Of a stretch of DNA of 64,000 nt, positions 31,224 through 39,380 are shown in pieces (positions within the stretch are counted from its first letter, which is position 1; the number at the start of each line of letters is the position of its first letter). The DNA is from an uncultured Pelagibacteraceae bacterium (GTDB lineage Bacteria > Pseudomonadota > Alphaproteobacteria > Pelagibacterales > AG-422-B15). The translations under genes and the position numbers were made by a program. The stretch covers positions 1 through 64,000 of the forward strand of contig CABYIR010000001.1 in assembly GCA_902518955.1 (NCBI GenBank), read 5' to 3'. Under the pieces are notes generated by a model, which saw nothing but the letters and a program-made list of their open reading frames with translations, was not told the origin of the DNA and did no database searches.

Positions 31224-31309
31224 AAAGTATTAATAACCATCAAAATTAGGTAGTACGCACCAATCAAAAAAGTTATAGTCACCACGCTACCAATTAACCA
31301 ATCAAGCAT
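31220..31309 (-). CDS. Small single-TM protein (29 aa), not in supplied ORF list
   Basis: MLDWLIGSVVTITFLIGAYYLILMVINTL*; ATGA overlap with downstream 38-aa ORF. Confidence 0.5.
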   Translation of the reverse strand: MLDWLIGSVVTITFLIGAYYLILMVINTL

Positions 31310-31326
31310 ATTTAGATAAATATCAT

Positions 31327-32538
31327 ATGAACCAAACAATGAAAGATAAAACTAGGAATTTTCAACTCATTATCTTTGGTGCAACTGGTTTTACAGGCCA
31401 AATAGCCACAAAATATATCGATCATCACTACCCTGGCCTAAAATGGGCTATCGCAGGTAGAAATAAAGATAAGTTAGAAGATTTGGCTAACTTATGTAAA
31501 AATAATAAACCAGATATAGTAATTGGTGACTCATGCAATAGAGCTGAACTTTGTCATATTGCGTCAATTACAAAGGTTGTTCTTTCATTTGCTGGTCCAT
31601 TTAATAAATATAGTAACCTATTGGTAGAATGCTGTTTAAACGAAGGTGCTCACTATTTAGATATAACCGGTGAAAATATATGGGTAAAAGATCTAATTGA
31701 TAGACACCACGAAGCGGCAGAAAAGAATGGTGTAAAAATAGTACCCTCTTGTGGCTATGACTCAATTCCATCTGATATAGGAAGTTTCTTTTCTCAACGA
31801 TCATTAGATAAAAAAATATTAACTATTGACTGTTATCAATCTGCTGGTGGAGGTGTGAGTGGTGGTACTATTGAAAGTGCATTTTCAATGATGGAATATA
31901 AAACAAAAAATAAGCTTGGTCATACTTTTTTATTAAACCCTAAAAATTCATACTCCAATATTCAAAGAGAAAAGAGCAAAGATAAGTTCTCGATTAAAAA
32001 AATTAAATATTTTAATACATGGTCAGCTCCTTTCGTTATGGCTCCTGCAAATACAAGGGTTGTCAGACGTAGTGCCGCATTATTCGATATGAGGCAGAAT
32101 GGTTATGGAGAACAATTTGTATATAATGAATTTATGGAACTTAAGAAATATACTTCAGCTTTTATTGTCTCTGCCTCATTAGTTATATTGGGTGCAATCA
32201 TATCAGTGCCATTTAGAAGGTTGTTTAGACCGTTATTTACGAAACCAGGCAATGGGCCTTCAAAAAAAACTCAGGATAATGGATGGTTTAAAAGTAAATT
32301 CATAATTAAAACAGAAGATAATATGACATATCTATCAAAAATGTATGGTAAAGGTGACCCTGGATATAAAAGTACGGCCCGTTTTGCGTGTGAATCTGCA
32401 ATGACTATTATCGAAAATGAAGATGAGCTTGACTATAAAGGTGGAGGAGTTTTAACAACAGCAACTGCTCTTGGCGACTGTTTAGTAAAAAGACTTTCTG
32501 ATAAGGGGGTTACTTTTGAAAGTCCTGTTGAAATTTAA
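31327..32538 (+). CDS. Saccharopine dehydrogenase-like / trans-acting enoyl reductase family protein
   Basis: IIFGATGFTGQIATKYI, AGRNKDKLEDLA, CGYDSIPSDIGS. Confidence 0.9.
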   Translation: MNQTMKDKTRNFQLIIFGATGFTGQIATKYIDHHYPGLKWAIAGRNKDKLEDLANLCKNNKPDIVIGDSCNRAELCHIASITKVVLSFAGPFNKYSNLLVECCLNEGAHYLDITGENIWVKDLIDRHHEAAEKNGVKIVPSCGYDSIPSDIGSFFSQRSLDKKILTIDCYQSAGGGVSGGTIESAFSMMEYKTKNKLGHTFLLNPKNSYSNIQREKSKDKFSIKKIKYFNTWSAPFVMAPANTRVVRRSAALFDMRQNGYGEQFVYNEFMELKKYTSAFIVSASLVILGAIISVPFRRLFRPLFTKPGNGPSKKTQDNGWFKSKFIIKTEDNMTYLSKMYGKGDPGYKSTARFACESAMTIIENEDELDYKGGGVLTTATALGDCLVKRLSDKGVTFESPVEI

Positions 32539-32611
32539 AATTATCAACAGAATTATTACAAGTCGTAATAATTACATTTTACATTTTATTTAAACTATTG
32601 ATTATTAAGAT

Positions 32612-32845
32612 ATGGATATTTCAAAGAGTAATTCTGACTTAATTTCGAGAATCGAAAAAATCTCTGAACTCCGTAAATCTATTTCATTAGAGTTAAAAAC
32701 TATTGCCCAAAAGACAAAAATATCTACAAGAACCCTCAAAAATATTGAAGGCTTAAAATTTGATAAGTTGCCGCCACATCCCATGAAAGAGTCATTTATT
32801 GTTCAGTATTTTAATGAAGTAGAGTCAAGGAAGGAAAAAAAATAG
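32612..32845 (+). CDS. Small helix-turn-helix (RodZ/XRE-like) protein
   Basis: LRKSISLELKTIAQKTKISTRTLKNIEGLKFDKLPPHPMKESFIVQYF. Confidence 0.6.
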   Translation: MDISKSNSDLISRIEKISELRKSISLELKTIAQKTKISTRTLKNIEGLKFDKLPPHPMKESFIVQYFNEVESRKEKK

Positions 32846-32846
32846 T

Positions 32847-33317
32847 CTATTTTTTGGGGTAATTTCTTTTTAAAATTTTATTATAAATCATTGCAAACAC
32901 GATAATTATTAGCGCTCCTATAGCTACAGGCAATAAAATAAAACTAATTCCTTTTCCTCCTAAAATCGCAATTATTGGATTTGCACCAGCTGGTGGGTGA
33001 ATAGTCTTTGTAATCATCATTGCCCAAACTGAAATAGCAACAGCTAATCCTATTGACAAAAAGCTCATACCTAAAAAAAAATAAATTAAGACTCCTGACA
33101 AAGCTGATAAAATATGACCAAAGAAAATATTTTTTGGTTGTGCCAAAGGACTTTCATGAACAGCCATAACAAGAACCATCGTGGCACCAAATGGAGGAAT
33201 TAACCAAATATTAAAGTCATCATACGAGTTAATAAATGCAATCAATGAAATACACAAGAAAGCTCCTAGCGCTGAAATTATTGGCTCTTTGGCTAATATG
33301 ACTTTAATAAATTTCAT
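32847..33317 (-). CDS. HPP family membrane protein
   Basis: WLIPPFGATMVLVMAVHESPLAQPKNIFFGHILSALSGV, KTIHPPAGANPIIAI. Confidence 0.92.
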   Translation of the reverse strand: MKFIKVILAKEPIISALGAFLCISLIAFINSYDDFNIWLIPPFGATMVLVMAVHESPLAQPKNIFFGHILSALSGVLIYFFLGMSFLSIGLAVAISVWAMMITKTIHPPAGANPIIAILGGKGISFILLPVAIGALIIIVFAMIYNKILKRNYPKK

Positions 33318-33338
33318 GAGTAATATATAATAAATATA

Positions 33339-33731
33339 ATGATTAAAGCTTTCTTAATTGCAACATTATATTTCCTTGTTATCGATTTAACAGCTATCAA
33401 TTTATTTATTGTTAAAATTTACAAATCTAATCTTCCTAGCTTTATCGAAATTGGCTCATTCAAACCAGTGTCAGCGATTCTTTTTTACCTTATTTTTTTA
33501 GGCGGATTGCTATATTTCGCTATATTGCCAAATAAATCATATAATATCAGTGATGCACTGCTAAATGGAGCCATATATGGGTTATGTACCTACGCTACTT
33601 ATGCTTTAACAGTTCATACAGCAATGAATATTTTTAATTGGAATATTGTAATTAGTGATGTTCTTTGGGGAGTTGTTTTGTCTGCTTCTGTTAGTGCGCT
33701 GACAGTATTTACGCTATCAAAATTAAGCTAA
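33339..33731 (+). CDS. DUF2177-like membrane protein
   Basis: Four TM; ALLNGAIYGLCTYATYALTVHTAMNIFNWNIVISDVLWGVVLSA. Confidence 0.75.
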   Translation: MIKAFLIATLYFLVIDLTAINLFIVKIYKSNLPSFIEIGSFKPVSAILFYLIFLGGLLYFAILPNKSYNISDALLNGAIYGLCTYATYALTVHTAMNIFNWNIVISDVLWGVVLSASVSALTVFTLSKLS

Positions 33732-33790
33732 CATATTTATTGTTTTTAAATTTTTTTTAAATACATTACGTAAAATATTCTTTGAGTTAA

Positions 33791-33880
33791 GGAGAGGTGG
33801 CTGAGTGGTCGAAAGCACTGGTCTTGAAAACCAGCAACGGGGTGACTCGTTCGTGGGTTCGAATCCCACCCTCTCCGCCA
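33791..33880 (+). tRNA. tRNA-Ser (anticodon UGA)
   Basis: GGAGAGG...CCTCTCC acceptor pairing, CTGGTcttgaaaACCAG anticodon arm with TGA at 33825-33827, long variable arm, GTTCGAATC T-loop, encoded CCA. Confidence 0.97.
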
Positions 33881-33916
33881 TATTCAACCTCTAATTATAA
33901 AGTTGTTTATTTTAAT

Positions 33917-35629
33917 CTAACGTTGAGAAGTCTGATAATTTGGACTCTGCCAAGTATTCAAATCTAATCTTGATAAAGGTTTAGCATCTAAAATTTTATC
34001 ACTTATTTTTTCAGCAATCATTATTGTGGGTGCGTTAGTATTGCCGTTTGTAGCAAACGGCATAATCGAGGCATCAACAATTCGTAAACTGGAGAAACCG
34101 TGCACCTTACCTGAATTATCAACGACTGCATGCTTATCTGTTTTTAGACCCATACGTGCTGTGCAGCATAAATGCCATTGACTAGAGATGTGAGAATTCA
34201 ATTTTGCATCAAGATCAGAGTCTGATGTGTAACTGCTACCAGGAAAAATTTCTTCACCCTTTAAATCAGAAAAAGAAGACTGATCAAGTAGTTCGCGTAC
34301 CAAATGGATGCCTTTACGGAGTAACTCTCTATCTCGTTTGTCTTTAAGATAATTAACTAAAATACGAGGAGAGTCTGCAGGATTGCTGGAGCGTAATTCA
34401 ATTTTACCACGACTATAAGTACGCATTAAACCTACATGAACCTGAAATGCATGCTCTTTCATTGGTTGCCATCTATTATCATCCATAGCAATTGGCGAGA
34501 TACATAATTGAAGATCTGGATATTCAACACCTGGCCCTGATCTAATGCATGCAACTGCATCAAAATGATTGGATGCACATATGCCCTTTTTTGTTAAAAT
34601 CCATTGAATGCCAGCGCCTATACTATTAAGGGTTTTTGTCTTTGGCCCAAGTGTAACTGGTTTTAAACATTTATATTTGAGCATAAAATCAGGATGGTCC
34701 TGAAGATTTTGACCAACACCAGGTAAGTCAGCCTTAAGTTTAATTCCAAATGATTCTATATGATCTTTTGGTCCAATTCCTGAAAGCATGAGTATATGAG
34801 GTGACCCAACGGCGCCAGCGGAAAGGATAACTTCTTTCTTGGCTCTTACATTAATTATTTTATTTTTTTTATTTTTATAACAAACACCCTTTACCGTATT
34901 ATCATCAAAGATTAATTTGCAAACAAGAGCATTAGTTATAATAGTTAAATTTTTTCTATCACGTACTGGGTCAAGATATCCTCGTGATGCGCTCCAACGC
35001 TCTCCCTTAAATACAGTTCTGTCAAAAATACCAAAACCCTCTTGACGAAATCCACTTATATCATTTGTTTCTTGATATCCCGCTTCTTTTCCTGCTTCAA
35101 TAAAAGCCTGAGATAGAGGATCTTCAGGAGTACTTCTGTGTACCTTTAATGGGCCGGACCCACCTCTAAAACCATCTCCTCCATCACTATAGGTTTCCAT
35201 TTTCTTAAAATAAGGCAAGACATCAGCGTATCCCCAACCTTCGCAGCCCATTTGTCTCCAGCCTTCATAATCTAATGAATTTCCCCTAATAAATACCATT
35301 CCATTTATTGTAGATGAGCCGCCAATAACTTTACCTCGATCATGTCGAAGTTGCCGACAATTAAGCTCAGGTTCTGGTTCACCTTTAAACGCCCAATTAT
35401 ATTTATTACTTTTAAGGTTAGATAAAACAGCTGCCGGCATTTTTAAAGTTATAGATTTATCTTCTCTACCCGCTTCAAGTAAAAGAACTTGGTTTTTTGG
35501 ATTTTTTGATAATCTATTTGCTAATACACATCCAGCCGATCCAGCGCCAACAATAATAAAGTCATATTCAATATCATTTTTTTTCATAATACTTTTTTGA
35601 TACTCATTAATATTATTTGACACTTTCAA
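33917..35629 (-). CDS. GMC family oxidoreductase (choline dehydrogenase-like)
   Basis: YDFIIVGAGSAGCVLANRLS, RGKVIGGSSTINGMVFIRGN, GAVGSPHILMLSGIGP, FATNGNTNAPTIMIAEK. Confidence 0.94.
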   Translation of the reverse strand: MKVSNNINEYQKSIMKKNDIEYDFIIVGAGSAGCVLANRLSKNPKNQVLLLEAGREDKSITLKMPAAVLSNLKSNKYNWAFKGEPEPELNCRQLRHDRGKVIGGSSTINGMVFIRGNSLDYEGWRQMGCEGWGYADVLPYFKKMETYSDGGDGFRGGSGPLKVHRSTPEDPLSQAFIEAGKEAGYQETNDISGFRQEGFGIFDRTVFKGERWSASRGYLDPVRDRKNLTIITNALVCKLIFDDNTVKGVCYKNKKNKIINVRAKKEVILSAGAVGSPHILMLSGIGPKDHIESFGIKLKADLPGVGQNLQDHPDFMLKYKCLKPVTLGPKTKTLNSIGAGIQWILTKKGICASNHFDAVACIRSGPGVEYPDLQLCISPIAMDDNRWQPMKEHAFQVHVGLMRTYSRGKIELRSSNPADSPRILVNYLKDKRDRELLRKGIHLVRELLDQSSFSDLKGEEIFPGSSYTSDSDLDAKLNSHISSQWHLCCTARMGLKTDKHAVVDNSGKVHGFSSLRIVDASIMPFATNGNTNAPTIMIAEKISDKILDAKPLSRLDLNTWQSPNYQTSQR

Positions 35630-35696
35630 AGTAAACTAATATTCAAATTAAGAAAAAATAAGTTATAATTAAAATATAAATTTTCAAGGCATTAAT

Positions 35697-36548
35697 ATGA
35701 AATCAATCGTTATTACAGGAACATCCACTGGAATAGGGTACGCTTCTTCCAAATTATTTATAGAAAATGGATATCGAGTATTTGGCTCTGTTCGAAATGA
35801 AGCTGATGCAGATAAAGTTTCTAGTGAACTTGGTAGTAATTTTGTTCCTCTGATATTTGATGTTACAGATGAGGCTGCTGTTAAAAATTCTGTAAAAATT
35901 GTAGAAGATCAAATTGGTGAACAAAAATTATCTGGCCTTATTAACAATGCAGGACTTGGAGTGATTGGAACAATTCAGAGTCTCTCTGCTGAGCAGTTTA
36001 AGTATCAATTTGATGTTAATGTATTAGGAGTGTTTCATTGCTGTCAGGCTTATTTAGATTTATTGGGAGCAGATAAAAACCGTAAAGGAGATCCTGGTAA
36101 AATAATTAATATAAGTTCTATTTCAGGTGAGATAGGAATGCCTTTTATGTCGGCGTATAATATGAGTAAGTTTGGCTTAGAGGGATTTTCAGAAGGTATC
36201 AGACGTGAATTATTGATGTATGGAATTGATGTGGTTGTTATTGCGCCAGGACCAGTTAAAACACCGATCTGGAAAAAAATTAACCAAAAAGATGAAGTTC
36301 AACGATATGACAATTCAGACTTTAGAGAGTCCGTATCAAGAGCAATGAAAATGACAGAAAAAATGGAGCAAGCAGGTTGTGAGCCAAGTGTTATTGCTGA
36401 ACGTGCCTTATCAATTATTGAAAATATAAAAAACAAGACACGCTACCGAATTGATCCAACAAGGATGCAAAATATATTACTTCAATTATTTCCAAAGCGA
36501 GTAGCAGATAGAATGATTGCTAAACGAATGAAGATTATAAATAAATAG
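35697..36548 (+). CDS. SDR family oxidoreductase
   Basis: VITGTSTGIGYASSKLF, INNAGLGVIG, SAYNMSKFGLEG. Confidence 0.93.
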   Translation: MKSIVITGTSTGIGYASSKLFIENGYRVFGSVRNEADADKVSSELGSNFVPLIFDVTDEAAVKNSVKIVEDQIGEQKLSGLINNAGLGVIGTIQSLSAEQFKYQFDVNVLGVFHCCQAYLDLLGADKNRKGDPGKIINISSISGEIGMPFMSAYNMSKFGLEGFSEGIRRELLMYGIDVVVIAPGPVKTPIWKKINQKDEVQRYDNSDFRESVSRAMKMTEKMEQAGCEPSVIAERALSIIENIKNKTRYRIDPTRMQNILLQLFPKRVADRMIAKRMKIINK

Positions 36549-36559
36549 TATTCTAAATT

Positions 36560-36868
36560 TTAAGACGCTTTATCAGATCTTTTCTGACCCAAACTTGCAT
36601 CTACCCAAGTTTCATCCATTATGCAAGAAGCCACATCACCCAAATCAAAAAATGACTTCATTGTAGGTCCATCTGGTTCAGCTGCAATTCCCCAAGAACC
36701 TGTCTCAGCTTCAATAATGATTGCAATTAAATTTGGATTAGGCCAAAAGAACTTAGCGCTATGAACGCCATCTTTAGATTTTGCATTTTTACAAAGATTC
36801 AAGGCCGCAGTTCCCAACGCATCTCGTGATGCATTACTATGCCTCTCCCATTTACTAATGTGTAACAT
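36560..36868 (-). CDS. Hypothetical protein (102 aa)
   Basis: Intact ORF in an intergenic slot; no family recognised. Confidence 0.6.
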   Translation of the reverse strand: MLHISKWERHSNASRDALGTAALNLCKNAKSKDGVHSAKFFWPNPNLIAIIIEAETGSWGIAAEPDGPTMKSFFDLGDVASCIMDETWVDASLGQKRSDKAS

Positions 36869-36958
36869 TTTATACTCCCTTTTAAATTAATAGAAAAATT
36901 CTATAAAATATTAGGAATAAAAATAGAGATAATTTATATTGATAAAAAATTATAATAT

Positions 36959-37597
36959 TTAAAAATTAACGAATTCTTTTTCAAAATCCATTGAATAAAA
37001 TGGATTTCCACCAATAAAAGCTCCACCAACATTATCCAAAAACTGAAAACCATACTCCCTTAATACGTCTTCATCGGTTGATTTAAATCTATTAAGGTCA
37101 AATACGTAACTATAATCAACACAAATATCATCACACTCAGCATAATAAACTTGAAACTGATTAAAATCTGAAAATTTCCATACACATTCTTCGCTAAAGC
37201 CATACGAGGAACTTTCATAATCTTTATGCAATAAGAACTCTTGATTAATTTCATTATTACAAACACTAAAATTTTTCCTATAATCTAATTCATCTCCTGA
37301 TACTAAAACTGTAGTTGAAATAGTTTGAAGTCCACCAGATCCAGCAGATATTTGAACTGTATAACTGCCTTCGTAATTCATTGACTCGGAATATTCTAAT
37401 TCTTCAAATGACCCATCATCATTAATTTTCTCAAATACTTTTAATTCATAAGATCGATCAGAATTTGGAATTGGTAATTCAGCAATCATATAAAGATTTT
37501 TTATTGCGCCCGTAATTACTTGACCATATGAATTAATACTTGAAAACAAAAATACAGAACTAAGAAAAACTATAGATAATACAAATCGTTTTAACAT
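36959..37597 (-). CDS. Hypothetical secreted protein
   Basis: N-terminal signal peptide (FVLSIVFLSSVFLFSSINSYG), Cys-containing acidic mature region. Confidence 0.6.
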   Translation of the reverse strand: MLKRFVLSIVFLSSVFLFSSINSYGQVITGAIKNLYMIAELPIPNSDRSYELKVFEKINDDGSFEELEYSESMNYEGSYTVQISAGSGGLQTISTTVLVSGDELDYRKNFSVCNNEINQEFLLHKDYESSSYGFSEECVWKFSDFNQFQVYYAECDDICVDYSYVFDLNRFKSTDEDVLREYGFQFLDNVGGAFIGGNPFYSMDFEKEFVNF

Positions 37598-37635
37598 TAA
37601 TATATCTTACAATTAGTCACTTTTTTTTACAACTT

Positions 37636-37749
37636 TTAAATAAATATGACTATAAAAATCATCCCAAGTACAATAATTATTGCTAATACTGGAAAGGTAA
37701 AGATACGATATAATATTGCTAATAATTGCTTAAAACTAATAGGATTCAT
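37636..37749 (-). CDS. Small TM protein (37 aa) coupled to the YajQ gene, not in supplied ORF list
   Basis: MNPISFKQLLAILYRIFTFPVLAIIIVLGMIFIVIFI*; TAATG stop-start overlap with the YajQ ORF. Confidence 0.5.
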   Translation of the reverse strand: MNPISFKQLLAILYRIFTFPVLAIIIVLGMIFIVIFI

Positions 37750-38234
37750 TAATCTCTAAAATTAACATACTGAAGGGGTACAGAAAGATCGAGGTCTTTA
37801 ATAATTTGAATTGCCTCTTGTAAATTATCTCTTTTTGCACCAGAAACTCTTAACTCATTACCCTGAATTTTAACTTGTACCTTCATTTTTGATGACTTTA
37901 TCGTTGATATAATTTTTTTAGATATATCTTGATCAACGCCTTCAATTAAATCGAATGTTTGTCTGATGGTATTACCGGATGCAGACTCGGAACTTTTAAG
38001 TTTTATAAAGCGAGGATCAACTTTTCGCTTTATGATGTGTCCATTGAGAATATCAAGTACTTGTTTTGCTTTTAATTCATCTTCGGTAGTTAAAGTTATA
38101 ATTTTATCACTTCTTTCAATTTTTGAATTTGAGCCTTTAAAGTCATATCGTTGAGTGATCTCTTTCATTGAGTTTGAAATAGAATTATCTATTTCTTGTA
38201 AATCTAATTTACTGACAACATCAAAACTTGGCAT
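37749..38234 (-). CDS. yajQ: YajQ family protein
   Basis: MPSFDVVSKLDLQEIDNSISNSMKEITQRYDFKGS..I, VKIQGNELRVSGAKRDNLQ. Confidence 0.95.
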   Translation of the reverse strand: MPSFDVVSKLDLQEIDNSISNSMKEITQRYDFKGSNSKIERSDKIITLTTEDELKAKQVLDILNGHIIKRKVDPRFIKLKSSESASGNTIRQTFDLIEGVDQDISKKIISTIKSSKMKVQVKIQGNELRVSGAKRDNLQEAIQIIKDLDLSVPLQYVNFRD

Positions 38235-38235
38235 A

Positions 38236-39366
38236 TTAATTTATTATATTATCTTTTTTTAATTTAGAAATTTCATCATCTTTATATCCTAAATTTAATA
38301 AAATCTCATTATTATCTTCTCCAATTTTAGGAGCTTGTTTTGGTTCAGATGATTTTGTTTTTGAAAATCTAGGAGCAGGCGCTGGTTGAATGACATCATT
38401 TATAGTTAAGAAATTATTTCTTTTCTTCATATGATCATTCTCATGTGTTTCATCAATCGACAATACAGGAGAATAACAAACATCTGAATTGAGAAATATT
38501 TCATCCCATTCATCTCTCGTTTTTAAAGCGATCTTTTTTTGAATTTCATCTTTAAAGTTGTTCCAATTATTCATATCCATTTGATTATTAAATCTTTCAT
38601 CCAAATCTAATTTATCAACTAGTATTGAATAAAATTGAGGCTCAAGTGATCCAAATGAAACAAATTTATCGTCTTTAGTTTTATAGGTTTGATAGAAATG
38701 TGCTCCACCGTCAAATATATTTGAACCTCTTGCAGCCACATTCCAAATGTTGCTTTGGCTCAGAGAATAAAACATAGACATTAAAGACGAAACACCATCA
38801 ATCATTGCAGCATCAACGACCTGTCCTTTTCCTGTTTTATTTACAGAGAGCATTGCAGAACAGACGCCAAATGCCAAAAACATCGAGCCACCAGCATAAT
38901 CACCTATTAGATTTAGGGGAATTGAGGGTTTGTCACCACTCATTGAATACAGGGCGCCAGCTAAAGCAATGTAATTAATATCATGGCCAGCATTTTTTGC
39001 TAAAGGTCCATCTTGTCCCCAACCTGTAATTCTACCATATACAAGTTTCTCATTTACTCTTAAGCACTCATCTGGTCCTAAACCTAATTTTTCCATAACA
39101 CCAGGTCTATACCCTTCAATCAATGCATCAGTATTCTTAATTAATTTAAAAAAGATTTCTTTTGACTGGTCTTCTTTCAGATTAAGACAAATTGATTTTT
39201 TATTTCGACCTGTAATATCAAATTTTTGAGGGGTCGGTGGCAAAGTAGTTTTCATCCTATCAATGCGAATAACTTCAGCACCTAGGTCAGCTAACAGCAT
39301 TCCACATAAAGGCCCAGGACCTATACCGGAAAGTTCAATAATTTTATACCCACTAAGCGCACCCAT
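38236..39366 (-). CDS. CaiB/BaiF CoA-transferase family (alpha-methylacyl-CoA racemase-like)
   Basis: IIELSGIGPGPLCGMLLADLGAEVIRIDR, GRNKKSICLNLK, LIEGYRPGVMEKLGLGPD, GHDINYIALAGAL. Confidence 0.94.
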   Translation of the reverse strand: MGALSGYKIIELSGIGPGPLCGMLLADLGAEVIRIDRMKTTLPPTPQKFDITGRNKKSICLNLKEDQSKEIFFKLIKNTDALIEGYRPGVMEKLGLGPDECLRVNEKLVYGRITGWGQDGPLAKNAGHDINYIALAGALYSMSGDKPSIPLNLIGDYAGGSMFLAFGVCSAMLSVNKTGKGQVVDAAMIDGVSSLMSMFYSLSQSNIWNVAARGSNIFDGGAHFYQTYKTKDDKFVSFGSLEPQFYSILVDKLDLDERFNNQMDMNNWNNFKDEIQKKIALKTRDEWDEIFLNSDVCYSPVLSIDETHENDHMKKRNNFLTINDVIQPAPAPRFSKTKSSEPKQAPKIGEDNNEILLNLGYKDDEISKLKKDNIIN

Positions 39367-39380
39367 AGAATAATATTAAT

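Noticed and set aside
31601-31804. ORF 31601..31804(-)
   Set aside because: Antisense inside the saccharopine dehydrogenase-like gene.
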